Below, in pieces: positions 1 to 10,617 of a stretch of 64,000 bases of DNA. The stretch lies in the NCBI RefSeq assembly GCF_016808335.1, contig NC_053147.1, positions 66,152,960 through 66,216,959 on the forward strand, written 5' to 3'. Numbering within the stretch: the stretch's first letter is position 1; each line of letters opens with the position of its first letter. The DNA is from Panicum virgatum (Eukaryota; Streptophyta; Magnoliopsida; Poales; Poaceae). The notes beneath the pieces were generated by a model. The model saw only the letters and a program-made list of their open reading frames with translations. It did not search any database and was not told where the DNA came from. The position numbers and the translations under genes were made by a program.

Positions 1-16
1 CTCCACCTCCCAATTA

Positions 17-840
17 GGGCTTGTTTGACAGGGCTCCGGCTCCTCTAAAAACAGTTTCGGCTCCTTTGGTGGAGCGGCTTCTCTAGTAGAACTGGAGCTG
101 TTTTGAAAAACGTTTGGCAAAACAATTTCACCTGTTTGATTGAGGTTGCAAAATATCTAAATTACCCTTTTTCTTTTTTTTCCTTCTTTTTCTTTTTCTT
201 TTTTTCTTCTCTTATTTTATTTTTCTTTTCCTTTTATTTTTTTTCTCCTCTCCTCTTATCCATTCGCCCCCATCCCTTTCTCTTCCAGACCCGCCGCCAC
301 CTCCTCCTTTCCATCGCCAGGCGCCCCCCGCCTCCTCCTCCAAGCGGCCATGGCCGCCGCCTCCTCCTCCTCCAAGCGGCCATGGCCGCCACCGCCGCCT
401 CCTTTCTGTGCGCCCGCGCCTCCTCCTCCTCCAAGCGCGGCAGTTCGCGCCGCCGACTCCTCTCCGAGCGCCGGCGGCCCGCACCTCCCGTCCCTACGGC
501 CGCCGCCGGCGGCCTCCTCGTCGCGGCCGATGCCAGCCACCTGCTCCCCGCAGCCTTCCCCGGCCGCTGCCGACCAACTCCCTCCTGGCGCCGCAGGGCG
601 TGCCCCTGAGCCCGCCACCGGCCGATTAGTCCCTGCCGGCTGCGCCCTGGCGGGCCCCACCCGGGGGCAGGGCTGGCAAAGGGAGGCCGGAGCCGCGTGG
701 AGCCACTATTTCGGGCTCCTCCTCGCGTGTGGAAGCCGCGAGTGGCTCCATGGCCGGCTCCTAACCTGGAGCTGGTGCCAAATGCACCGTTTGGCAGGGC
801 TACTGCTGGAGCCGCTCTTGGAGCCCTGCCAAACAGGACC
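17..840. mobile_element. Non-autonomous Tourist/PIF-Harbinger-like element
   Basis: Imperfect terminal inverted repeats begin GGGCTTGTTTGACAGGGCTC on the left and GGTCCTGTTTGGCAGGGCTC on the right (read inward on the minus strand). A 3-bp TTA lies on both sides (14-16 and 841-843), as expected for PIF/Harbinger insertions. The interior has a pyrimidine-rich tract (about 165-300) and short GC-rich tandem repeats built on a gcggccatggccgcc-like unit (about 345-430). There is no transposase. Long open frames across the GC-rich part are low-complexity and not gene-like. The right end abuts the BAG5-like pseudogene, so the element probably interrupted that gene. The superfamily is inferred from the 3-bp duplication and termini. 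Confidence 0.75.
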
Positions 841-1205
841 TTAGTCTTCACCGCCGTCGATTCCAACCCCAAGCTGGTCCACAAACCTGCCGTGCCCAAG
901 GCCACCGAACAAATCCCCATCACGTCCCTACCGGAGGGGGGGGGGCTCGAGAGGAGGGGCCGCCGCCGCCAAGATCCAGGCGGCCTTCCGCGGGCATCAG
1001 GTTCGGCGGCACGTCGCGGCCGTGCGCGCAGATGACGCCGAGGCGACGTGGCTGGAGCAGCTGCTCCGGCGGCAGGGGACCGTGGATGCCGTCCACGGCG
1101 AGCGTTAGCAGGCCCAGTTCTCGGAGGTGTTCATAGCCGTGCTGCTGCGGCTTGACGCCGTGCCGGGGCACTACCCGACCGTGCGGGACGCGCCAGCCCG
1201 TCATC
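841..1205 (+). pseudogene. BAG5-like pseudogene fragment (IQ motif + BAG domain)
   Basis: Translation just right of the transposon gives a stretch ending KLVHKPAVPKATEQIPIT. After a frame change it continues with an IQ motif (KIQAAFRGHQVRRHVAAVRA, from 971) and BAG-domain-like helices (LEQLLRRQGTVDAVHGER, then FSEVFIAVLLRLDAVPGHYP). This order matches plant BAG5-type, calmodulin-binding co-chaperone regulators of HSP70. The copy is broken. A run of ten G at 936-945 separates the two frames, and an in-frame TAG sits at 1106-1108. The upstream part is cut off by the transposon and window edge. Weakly similar helical sequence may continue to about 1410 with more frame changes. The family call rests on the IQ-BAG order and is fairly firm; expression as a functional protein is unlikely. 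Confidence 0.7.
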
Positions 1206-1409
1206 GGCCATGGTCGTGGCACCCGAGGTGCAGGCGTTTGGGGTATGGCGTGCTTCTGGAGCCGCTAGCAGAGTGAGGAGGGAGCGTGGAGGCGGATGGT
1301 GCGACTGGTCGAGGAAGGTGCGGGCGGTGGGGTTAGTCGAGAGGCGAGGACGGAGAATGCCCTGCTGTGGCTGGAGGAGACGGAGGTGCAGCGAGTATGA
1401 GGAGAGCTC

Positions 1410-2179
1410 ATGAATTCTCGAGAGATAATTGCTGAAGGCTTTTTTTTGTTGTCCGATTGAAATCGAACGGTGATTCAAAAGAGGCGACGTGGACAAATGA
1501 CGTGCCAATACCAGGGTCAGATTTCGTCTTTTAAAGATGGGCAGCTGAGAGTGACGCAGAGGATCATGTGGCTGTGTACGCAGTGACATGCTGCCGATCA
1601 TATCTTTTGACCATGATCAAGGTTTCGACTTTCGGTACGAGACCAAAATTTGACTGATGGTAAGCGATGGTCAATGACAAAAGTGCAGACACCATGCATG
1701 GCTGGCTGGCTGAATCTGAACAAAAGGGACTCTATCCTACGCCACGCTGCAGACTCATTTCATAACCCTAATGCTTGTTTCAAATCAGCTTAAACGGCAT
1801 GAATCATGGTAGGCCGTGCCCAAAAACTAGCAATGGTAGTAGAAAGGTAACGCACGCCTGTGAAACCGCAAAAAGGACATGGAAATGAGCAATCATTGCT
1901 GTGATAGGCGGCTGATAGGCACACACACACACGGTACTCGAACTCGAGCAAGAAACACCTGTAGCAGTGTCAAATAGAGAAATTCAGCAAAAGGGGAAGG
2001 GAGAGACATGAGCAAGAACGGGGAAAACTTTTTTTTTTCGTTCACAAGTTACAAGCACAAGACTACAAGACCTCCCTCCCATTTAGGGATGAGGAAATGC
2101 AATGCCAGAGGTGAGAGCAGGAAAAAGGCGTTCATATTCATCCCCATGCATGTCTATGTCTTGTCTGAGAATTGCCCAA
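1410..2179. other. Intergenic, no gene seen
   Basis: Mixed-composition DNA with a short (AC)n run near 1919-1932. No open frame with family-like sequence, no RNA gene and no clear terminal repeats were recognised. Confidence 0.5.
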
Positions 2180-2182
2180 TGA

Positions 2183-2526
2183 GGGCGCGTTTAGTTCCCA
2201 AAAATTTTCACCTCGAAATTTGTGCCACTCTCTTTGGACACGTGTATGGAGTACTAAATGTAGTTAAACAACAAAATTAATTGCACAGTTTGGATGTACA
2301 CGGCGAGATGAATCTTTTAAGTCTAATTAGTGCATGATTAGCCATAAGTGCTACAGTAACCCGCTTATGTTAATGATGCGGTCAAAGGCCTCAAAAGATT
2401 CGTCTCGTAGTTTCCGGGTGAGTTCTGAAATTAGTTTTTTAATTAGTGTCTGAAAAGTCCTCCCGACATCTGATCAAACTGTTGATTTGACAACAAAAAT
2501 TTTTGGTTTGGGAACTAAACGCGCCC
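2183..2526. mobile_element. MITE, complete, 344 bp
   Basis: Terminal inverted repeats GGGCGCGTTTAGTTCCCAAA and TTTGGGAACTAAACGCGCCC are near-perfect. A 3-bp TGA flanks both ends (2180-2182, 2527-2529). The core has the motif GATGAATCTTTTAAGTCTAA and its approximate inverse AAAAGATTCGTCTCG, the hallmark of a superfamily found about a dozen times in this window. No coding capacity. Tourist-like by duplication size; the exact family name is not determined. Confidence 0.85.
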
Positions 2527-2529
2527 TGA

Positions 2530-3270
2530 TTTTGGCATGCAGCCACTTTGCCCAAATCTGTAGATTCAGACTTCAGAGAGACATGGAATGGAAGTAAAGT
2601 GGCATTTCATCGGATGGAGAGAAAGGCGAGTGTTCGAGCTCTTTTTCAATCTTTTGATTCTTTTCTGTCTCTGTAGAAAATTTTGTGATAGAAAAAGCTG
2701 AAAGCCTGAAAGGCCAAGGTCGGTGTTTCTGTTCCAGCTAGTCCCATAGAACTAACCTGAATATGCTAAGAACATACCAATGTACCAATACTAAGGGGCT
2801 CTTGTTGTATCTACAGCTTTGCTGAACCTGTCTTTGACCAAGTTTGCTGTATACAGGAAAAAAAGAAACAAACAATCAAGCACTCTGTTTACAAAGGCAA
2901 GCAGAGCATCGAACAGAGAGGGAACATCAACCAAATTACCAGCTCATACAGGCTGCAGAGCTCACATAAATGGCTGAGAAAACCAAGAGACAGATGCAGG
3001 CATGCAGTATATCTGCGCCAGCCTAGCTGCCCCAGGCTTGCAGAGATATCAAACAAACATGCAGTGCCAAACAATCAGCGGAAGCAGCAATCAAGCAGGT
3101 GAAGTGCTACTACCTACTACTAATACCATGGGTCTTCTGTGAAAACCTTAATTGCAGAATTGGAATGCCCTAAGTAGAATGCCATTCAGGTCTTGGAATT
3201 CATTGGATCATCAACGAGACAACTAAGAATGGTACTAGTGGTAATAAAGTGCAGGAGAGGAGAGGACGTG
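2530..3270. other. Region where the VAN3-binding-like gene should continue
   Basis: Downstream (minus-strand sense) of the two VAN3-binding-like exons I looked for the remaining DUF828 and PH-like exons and found none. A possible small minus-strand exon with splice-like borders exists around 2927-2962, but its translation is not family-like. The stretch otherwise looks non-coding. Confidence 0.45.
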
Positions 3271-3274
3271 AGAC

Positions 3275-4522
3275 CTTGGTGTCGTCGATCTCCGGCGAGA
3301 CGGGCGGGCTGTCGGAGAGCGAGCCGCCGCCGTTGAGAGGCCCGCTGCTGTGGGAGAGCCGGCCGGAGGTCAGCGGCGACACTTCCTGCTGCAAGCCCAG
3401 CGAAAGAAGAAACCAATCAGCCTCAAATTCAGTACCCCAATCGACGGAAACAAGCGTGCAACAGGAGTAGAACAGCAAACATTTGTTAGTTTTCCCCAGT
3501 TTCTGTTTTGGGTTTGCTCGTGGAGCTGGAGTGAAGAAGAAAAAAAAGAACTCAGCTTTGTCTTGTTCTTGTTGTCCTCACTTTTACTCCCCAGGAGTAC
3601 AACCAGGGAAGTCAGATATCAGATAGTTGCATTAAAGAAAGCTAGTACTAGTACTAATAATCGGCAGGAAGAACCGAGCCAAATCAAACCTTTAGTTCTC
3701 ACTCCATAAACCTTGTAAACACAAAAAAAATCGTCACATCGAATATTTCAACACATGTATGGAGTACTAAATGAAGTCTATTTACAAAACTTTCTATATA
3801 GATGGGCTGTAAATCGTGAGACGAATCTAATGAGCCTACTTAATCCATGATTTGCAACAGTGATGCTACAGTAATCATCCACTAATTATTGATTAATCAT
3901 GGATTAATTATCATTAGATTCGTCTCGCGATTTACAACCCATATGTGCAAAAAAAATTTATAAATAGACTTCATTTATTACTTCAAATTAATAAAATTCC
4001 AACGAATTTTTTTTTGCGCCGGAACTAAACAGAGCCTTAGAACGACATGGCTTAAATACTCAATCGCACGCACGAGTTTGGCAAAAAGCATTCAAGAAGA
4101 ACACTGCGTAGGATTTCCTCTTTCTAAAAAAAGAAAGACTGGATTTTCTTTTTGTCTGTTCCATGAGGAAGAGCGAGCGGCCGGGGGAAGGCACGCACCG
4201 ATTGCGCCATGATCCGGTCCATGATGAGCTGCGAGGTGGCCGCGGACGCGAAGGAGAAGGAGCTGCCCGAGGCGGGCCCTCCGCCGGCGCCGGCGCAGTC
4301 GAGCTCCCCCGCGACGTCCTCGGCGATGGCGGCGCCCGCCCCGGCGGCCACTGCCAGCGCCGGGCCCGGCGCAGGCGCGGCGGCGAGCGCGCGGGAGACG
4401 TCGGCCGCGGACGCGCTCCAGGACCGGGACAGGAACTCCAGCGGGTCACGCGGCGGCTCCGGCGGCCGGAGCGGGAGGTCCCCGCCGCCGCCGGCTCGCC
4501 TGGCGCCGCCCGCGTCGGCCAT
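3275..4522 (-). pseudogene. VAN3-binding protein / FORKED-like gene, 5' fragment (2 exons)
   Basis: Minus-strand exons 4522-4199 and 3388-3275 give 146 residues. Exon 1 starts at ATG 4522 (MADAGGARRAGGGGDLPLR) and contains PPEPPRDPLEFLSRSWSASA, a signature of the plant DUF828/auxin-canalisation family. It ends in FSFASAATSQLIMDRIMAQS at a GT donor (4198-4197). Exon 2 after an AG acceptor reads [20 protein letters not shown], then [14 protein letters not shown]. Family members bind the ARF-GAP VAN3/SFC and act in vein patterning and PIN trafficking, through a second DUF828 block and a C-terminal PH-like domain. Neither block is found downstream, so this is a truncated copy. Both reading frames are clean, splice sites are intact and a TATA-like promoter is present, so transcription is possible. 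The intron holds a MITE. An alternative is a full gene whose remaining exons were displaced outside the window. Confidence 0.65.
3690..4036. mobile_element. MITE in intron of VAN3-binding-like fragment
   Basis: Right terminus ggaactaaacagagcc is followed by TTA. The palindromic core has GTGAGACGAATCTAATGAGC and its inverse ATTAGATTCGTCTCGCGATT. The left terminus is degraded, so the start is approximate. Same superfamily as the elements at 2183 and 37117. Confidence 0.7.
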
Positions 4523-4668
4523 CGGAGCTGGAGGTGGCGGTTGCTGTGCGCGGTGCGCGCGGTCGTGTCGTGCGTGGGGCGCGCGCGCGCGCGGAAAGGT
4601 GGTGGCGAGCGGAGCGGAGTGTGGTGTGGAGGCCGCGGTGCGGTGGTTGCTTTTGGGAAGTGGGCGGT

Positions 4669-4675
4669 TTTATAG
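4669..4675 (-). promoter_or_regulatory. TATA-box candidate for VAN3-binding-like fragment
   Basis: The minus strand reads CTATAAAACCGCCC about 150 bp upstream of ATG 4522. This leaves roughly 120 nt for a 5'UTR, a normal spacing for plant genes. No other TATA-like match was noticed nearer the start. Confidence 0.5.
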
Positions 4676-4679
4676 AGGG

Positions 4680-5150
4680 AGAGGGAGAGTGACGCTGTGA
4701 AGGCTGCATTAAAAAGTTTGTTTACATTGAAAAGTTTGTGTGTGAATTTTCACAACTTTTTTCTTTTTATTATCTGGTGAAAACTTTGAATCATGTAGTG
4801 AAATGGATTTTCGACTAAGTTTGTTTGTAGTACATTGTATATTTCAAAATGGCAGGGGAGTAGTATGTTTTGCTCGTTTGTTTACATGGTACTGTTTACA
4901 TTGAAAATGATTTAGCACGGAGGAAAATATAGTACAAGGTCATCAAGATTCATAACGTGAAATTGATATTACTTGATTCGTCATAACAGCGACAACTGTC
5001 ATAGTTTATGTAGTTTGTACTAAAATAATTTACTGTTTCTTGAGATGTTATTAATCAAAGTTAAAATGATTTGACTTGGATAAATAAATCTAGAAGTGAT
5101 ATTTTAGTACTCCTACAATGCCACTACCACAGTGGTCAGTTACGTTGTCT
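4680..5150. other. AT-rich intergenic, nothing recognised
   Basis: Upstream of the VAN3-binding-like promoter. Phrases around 'gtttacattgaaaa' recur at 4720 and 4895, but no gene, terminal repeats or long tandem repeats were recognised. Confidence 0.4.
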
Positions 5151-5154
5151 GTTT

Positions 5155-5530
5155 AGACCCTGTTTATTTAAAGGGCTTTTTTTAGCTCCTGTCACATCGA
5201 AAAGAATCTTACTATTTAGAGATTTAAAATAAAACACATCGAAAAGAATCTTACTATTTAGGGGTATAAAATAAATTTTTTATTAATTTTTTTGGACAGA
5301 TGAGTGCTAATTCGCGAGACGAATCTAACGAGCCTAATTAATTCAAAATTTGCTACGTTGATGCTATAGTAACCATTCATTAATCATAGATTAATATACC
5401 TCATTATATTCGTCTCGCAGTTTAGCCCTAGAGTTCTGCAGTTAATTTTGTAATTAGACTTTATTTGATACTTATAAATGCTAAGATTCTCTTTGATATG
5501 ACATAGTCTAAAATTTAGCTCTAGCTCTTC
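5155..5530. mobile_element. MITE of the same superfamily, with internal duplication
   Basis: Contains gcgagacgaatctaacgagc and the inverse tatattcgtctcgcag. The 5' part holds the phrase cacatcgaaaagaatcttac twice in tandem (about 5192 and 5238), an internal duplication of about 45 bp. Termini are diverged and boundaries approximate. Confidence 0.6.
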
Positions 5531-5539
5531 CCTTTCCGG

Positions 5540-7135
5540 CTGGGCCTGGGCCGCTTTACTTTACTCCTGCCTGTCCTCACTTCACTCCAGCCAGTGAGCC
5601 AGATGACGAGAGAGAATCTTTCGGCCTTGTTGCATGCAACTGCTTCACGGTCACGCCTGGACGGTGCCTCTAGTTGCAACTGCAACGGTGACACTGTTCT
5701 TCAGTTCTTGGCCGCACAAACATAAACGGCACAGATGACGCAAATAAAGCGTGGTTGTTGAGCTGCACTGGGAGGCTGGAGCTCAGATGCGACCATGATG
5801 ATGTTTTGCGTTGTTTAGGACCGGTTTTGGAAGTTTGTTGGGACTTAAAGGTGCCGGAAAGGAAGCCCTAGTTTGGTTGGACTTGGTTACAAGCTAAGCA
5901 CCAACTACCACCTGATCATTCTTACTGCTATGATCCTATTATGCTTACTTATGCAAACCTGCGTGCAAACCTCGTATAAAATAGGAAAGTCCGGTTTACA
6001 TCCTGGTACTATCGCAAAAATCTATTTTTTCAACCTTCAAATATAAAGGAAGAAGAAGAAGAACTGGATCGATGGAGCTCTCAAGTCCGGTTTACATCCT
6101 GGAAAGTCCAGTTTACATCCTGTTTGTCGTGTCCCTTCTCCGTCATCCGAATCCGAGTGACCATTGACAGCCGTCTTGTTAGTTGATCCTGAACTGGATC
6201 GATGGAGCTCTCAAGTCTCGAGCAAGAAGAAGAAGAACCTCGACACTGTTCAGCTTATTCAGCCAATCAGACCGCAAAGCCTGACGGAGGCCCTCAAGCA
6301 ACTAACCGCACCCACCGGCCACCAACCAATTTTGACAGTTTCTTTTGATCATTTTATTATGGGAAAGATTCTGTTTAAACCCTCCAACTATCATAAAAAT
6401 TTAATTTTTCAATTGTTAACTACGAAATCAGATAACATAGACCATCCAACTATCGAAATCAGGCAAATTTGACCCTTTAGATGGTTTTTAAGGTAGTTCT
6501 CCATTTTGTGAAAATTAAAAATATTTAAATTTAAACTAAATAATTCATACGTATTCATTTTAAATAAAAACAAAATGGATATCAAAAGATTTCTAAAATG
6601 TATCCTATCAATTGGCACTATATGTGTCAATTATTCAGATCCAATGTTTTTCTTAATATTAATAGTTTTGGTTCCTTATAGTTATGCCTATTATATTTAA
6701 ATAACTTAGATTTAAATAAAGCAATAATAGATATAGAAATCCTTTTAAATTCGGTTCTTAGATTATCTAGACTAAAAATTAAGACTTCTTATCACCTTTA
6801 TATGCGCGGTGGCCGGCCGGCCGGTGCCATTAACTCCTCCTCCCCCAAGGATTCGATCCGTGATACTCGTGCATGCGAGCACGACCGTGCATGATTGGGA
6901 TGGATAGATGATCCATCATCAAGCATCTGTGTGATTATTGGAGGACACTAGACTAGTACAGAATCTTACTATTACTAATTGGAGGTTCCTTTGGAGTCTT
7001 CATGTAAAGGCACATAGAATTCTAGGTGGATACTCTGAAAAAATAGATAAATCCTATAAATTCTCACAAAAATCAGAAACATCCAACCATCAATTCAACA
7101 ACTCTAATTATAATAACCATCAGATATGTTATTTT
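5540..7135. other. Intergenic with short local duplications
   Basis: No gene recognised. The phrase ggatcgatggagctctcaag occurs at about 6067 and 6189, and 'ggtttacatcctg' recurs at about 5994, 6090 and 6110, so this stretch has been locally duplicated. About 6370-6500 is AT-rich and resembles a decayed repeat. Confidence 0.4.
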
Positions 7136-7137
7136 TT

Positions 7138-7340
7138 CTAATAAATTATCCACATCTGCCATTATAAAAATAGACTAAAGTAACCCCCTAAACATATATC
7201 TAAATTACCCACATTTGTCATTATAAAAAATATAAAGTAACCCCTGATCTTTATGTAAATTACCCATCTATGCCATTATAAAAATAATACAAATATCCCC
7301 TAAATTTGCATATAAATTATCCAATTCTATCATTATTATT
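7138..7340. repeat. Degenerate ~57-bp tandem repeat, about 3.5 copies
   Basis: Successive units begin at about 7140, 7199, 7256 and 7313. Each starts taaattayccayatytgcca, continues with ttataaaaa and ends in a taaccccctaaa-like phrase. AT-rich and non-coding. It may be the interior of an unrecognised element. Confidence 0.7.
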
Positions 7341-7899
7341 ACAAGTTAAACTACTCATCTGAATCTAAATTATATAATTATAATAATATATTAAAGTGCA
7401 CTAATATAAAAATCAAAAATTACTATTTCTATTATTATTAATATATTATTAATATTATTATTTATATAAAAGTAATACCCACGATATATCTCACCATATA
7501 TTCATGTATGGTGGAAGAGATAAGATTATCAATTCACAAACAAATAGTTTAACTAAACATATATTAAATACATATGGAGGTGCACAAAATAAAATCTATT
7601 GTAACTAAATAATAAAAATATACATTTTAGAGTATGTGTTATAATATTTAATAGATGAAAAGGGCGTGAGATAGCTAATTATAATTACTAATTTTATTTT
7701 TATATTAATTCTAATTTTATTAGAATTAACCAGCTGCTCGCCGGCTAAATTGTGGTCGCTCTCGCCCGCACACGTGCGTCGGCCGTGCTTTCTGCTTTGA
7801 ATGTCGCCCGCCACGTGTGCGCTGGCTGCACGCACATACTCCCTCCATACTTGAAAAGCATGTCGTTTAGTACAGAATTGTGCATACCAAGGAGTGAGT
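7341..7899. other. AT-rich intergenic; Stowaway-like scrap at right end
   Basis: Very AT-rich sequence without genes. At about 7838-7868 the phrase actccctccatacttgaaaa resembles one end of a Stowaway MITE, but no partner end was found. Confidence 0.4.
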
Positions 7900-7907
7900 A
7901 ATTAGGG

Positions 7908-8966
7908 TCATGGGTGGGCATTCGGGTAACCCGAAAAATTCGGGTCGGGTATTTCGGGTTTTGAGAATTTCGGGTTTTGAAATCTGTAACCCGAAATTTG
8001 TCTGAAATAATGAAAACCCGACATTTCGGGTACCCGAAAATTCGGGTTCGGGTTCGGGTTACCCCGAACTACCCGAAATTTGTACGTCTCCATGGCGAGC
8101 GTCGGAGGCTAGGTGGTGATGACCGGCGGCAGCGGGGGCGGCGGCGGCGGCTCGGTCACGCCCCGCGGCTGGAGCAGTGCCTACGCCGAGAGCGTCTCCA
8201 TGGCACAGGCGTGCGTCGAGAGGCGAGGAGACCGGCGGCCGGCGGGGGCGGGGGCGGCACCTACGTCGGCGCTGAGCCGCTGACTGCTCGGAGTGGGCGC
8301 GCGGCGGCGGCCGGGGTGGGGGCTGGGGGTGGACGCGGCGGCGGCGGCCGGGGTGGGGGCTGGGGTGCCGCGACGGCCGAGGTGGGGGCTGGGGTGGACG
8401 CGGCGGCGGCGGCCGGGGTGGGGGCTGGAGGCGGACGCGGCGGCGGCAGCCGGGGTGGGTGCTGGGGGTGGACGCGGCGGCGAGTCGGCGACGGCCGGGG
8501 TGGGGGCTGGGGATCGGCGCGGCGGCGGCGGCCGGGGTGTGGGCGGGGGTTGGGCGCTGCGGCGGTGGTCGGGGTGGTGGCAAGACGGTCGGCGCGGCAG
8601 CTGGGGTGCGGCTGGGCGCTGGGCGTGGAGTCCGTGGAGGCGTGGACGGACGACAGCGGCATGAGGGGTTGGAGTGGAGGCGCGAGGGACTGAGGGGATT
8701 GACAGGGTTAGGGTCAGTCCAAGTGGAAGGGTTTGGTGGGCTGGGCTCAAAATATGAGTGGGCCCGAATGAATAATAATTTTGGGCTGATCTTTTGTTCG
8801 GGTATTTCGGGTACCGTGGCCTAATACCCGAATTACCCGTAATAATTTCGGGTACCGTGGCTTGAAACCCGGATTAGGGTTCGGGTTTTTCGGGCTCGGG
8901 TTTTTCGGGTTCGGGCTCGGTTTTTTCGGGCTCGGGTTTCGGGTATCGGGTATTTTGCCCAGCCAT
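7908..8966. mobile_element. hAT-type non-autonomous element with GC-rich minisatellite core
   Basis: The ends read atgggtgggcattcgggtaa (left) and, inward on the minus strand, atggctgggcaaaatacccg (right). This is the usual gggtgggca start of plant hAT elements followed by arrays of cgggt/acccg. An 8-bp AATTAGGG lies on both sides (7900-7907, 8967-8974). The left junction has two extra bases before the match. The outer 150-200 bp on each side are TTCGGGT-type repeats. The centre holds a minisatellite (separate entry). No transposase was seen. Confidence 0.7.
8290..8600. repeat. GC-rich minisatellite inside hAT element
   Basis: Tandem units of about 35 bp built from gcggcggcggccggggtggg plus ggctgggg-type blocks, with length variants. 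They produce long low-complexity open frames in several frames on both strands, which should not be read as genes. Confidence 0.75.
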
Positions 8967-9098
8967 AATTAGGGTGGAGTTTTCCTTCTTTACCCATTTT
9001 AAATAGGGTTCGGGTGCTACTCAAACAGCAATGTTTCATAGTGCAAGTGGCAAGCTCTCTGCGGGCCCAGGCTGAAGGTCTACCTTTCGAACCCCAGC

Positions 9099-9295
9099 GA
9101 GACGAATCTAATGAGCCTACTTAATCCATGATTTGCGACAGTGATGCTATAGTAACCATCTGCTAATTATTAATTAATCATGGATTAATTAGCATCATTA
9201 GATTCGTCTCGTGATTTACAATCCATCTGTGCAAAAAAATTATAAATAGACTTCATTTAGTAACTCGGATTGGTAAAATTCTTACGGCCTTAATT
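9099..9295. mobile_element. MITE, 5'-truncated
   Basis: Starts abruptly at the core gagacgaatctaatgagcct and runs through the inverse tagattcgtctcgtgattta to the 3' part. Close to the copy at 3690-4036 (shared tacttaatccatgatttgcg phrase). The 5' half is absent. Confidence 0.65.
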
Positions 9296-9329
9296 ATTAC
9301 CGGAAGCGGAACGGGTGGGAGCCGTACGC

Positions 9330-9744
9330 TCGAGGAGCGAGCGACGGCGATCAGGAATCCAGGATGGGACGGGCGCGCAAGCTAGCTCGCCAGGTGCGCG
9401 AGTGGCCGGATGTGGGTTCCATCCCTGGGATCGACACCCGCGTGTCTCACGGGGGTTTTTTCCCAGTAGCTGCCGGGACTTTTCCCGATTTAAGCTAAGG
9501 GTACACAGATGCGTGCGCATTTAGTGGTATTGCACGTTTCCCGTGTATTGAAAGTATGGTGCTTCTCTAGGACGAGCACAGTATGGTGCTTCTCAATCCC
9601 CCTCTAGTATGTGTAAGGACGTGCACGTGTGCGTGCTTCTCAATCCTCCTCTAGTGTGTAAGGACGTGCACGTGTGTGCGTGTAGTGTGAGTGTGGTGTA
9701 TGTGGGTGTGTTGCTGCATCCTTATTGTACCCTCTAAAAAAAAA
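9330..9744 (+). mobile_element. SINE-like retroposon with A-tail
   Basis: A GC-rich 5' part has a tRNA-like B-box phrase (gtgggttccatccctggg, about 9411). It is followed by a T-rich stretch, a (GT)-rich segment and the ending ttgtaccctctaaaaaaaaa, a layout like grass Au-type SINEs. The block gtatggtgcttctc...ctctagt...gtaaggacgtgcacgtg is partly duplicated inside. No flanking duplication was confirmed, so both the left boundary and the family are tentative. Confidence 0.4.
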
Positions 9745-9837
9745 GCTCCATCCTGGTACAGTACGACCGGGTACCTACTCCCGTCACCGTCGGCGTTCTG
9801 ACCGTCGTCTGCTTCTCCATCGATCCCGGGACTCTGT

Positions 9838-10143
9838 TAGGTTGTGTAGCATAAGCTACTGTAGCAAACTTTGATCAATAATTAGAAGTATTAAATAAAA
9901 ATATTTTATAAAACTAACTCCATAATTCCTGCGTTACTTCGCGAGACGAATTTAATGAGGCCTTTGACGCACGATTAGAAGACGGTTACTGTAGCATCAC
10001 TGTAGCAAATCATCGATTAATTACTGTCATTAGATTCGTCACGCAAGGTTACACTCATTTGTGAAAAAGTTTTGAAAATAAATTTTATTTAGTACTCCAT
10101 ACGTAAAAAAAATTATAGCGCGAGTAGCGCAAAAACAAAGGGC
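9838..10143. mobile_element. MITE with CTGTAGCA-rich core
   Basis: Contains cgcgagacgaatttaatgag, a gttactgtagcatcactgtagc core and the inverse cattagattcgtcacgc. Ends are diverged (ggttgtgtagc on the left, acaaagggcc on the right). Same superfamily as its neighbours. Confidence 0.6.
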
Positions 10144-10617
10144 CGCTACCCCCAACCCCGCGGACAGTGAACCGGCCGGGGTGACGCCATCGCCTCTTGC
10201 TCGATCCACCCCCGCCTGATTCCGTGATGATTGCGGTAGCTGAGCTGGCTCATGAGCTACAGTCAGTCAGTATTCGAATTCGCTGACCGCTGTCCGGCCC
10301 GTCGCTCCTCTCGCGCGCGTGGTGTGGCATCCATTCCCAGTCATGGTGGCCCACGGACGACGAACCAGCAAGATGCTCCGTGGGCCGTTAATATGGGTTG
10401 GGCCGGTAGAATCAAATGCCGAATGTGGACAGCTATATATTTGACCCACGAGTAATTTACGATCCTCAAAGAATACGAGTATTTTCCCCTTCCCCTGCAG
10501 TTTGGGTGGTTGATTTGATCGGAAATATTAGGAATTACATGTGTGGGACTGGCAGTCAACCATCATATAAGGTGAATTTCTTTTATATTATTAGAATAAT
10601 TGTTTCAGCTTCAAAAA
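10144..10617. other. Intergenic, no gene recognised
   Basis: A short GC-rich stretch (10144-10420) followed by AT-rich DNA. Open frames are short and not family-like. Confidence 0.4.

Noticed and set aside
212..923. Long overlapping open frames on both strands at the left end
   Set aside because: They arise from GC-rich and pyrimidine-rich low-complexity DNA inside the Tourist-like element and have no domain-like sequence.
8059..8824. Several 120-240-residue Pro/Arg/Gly-rich frames
   Set aside because: Products of the GC-rich minisatellite in the hAT element, open in several frames at once.
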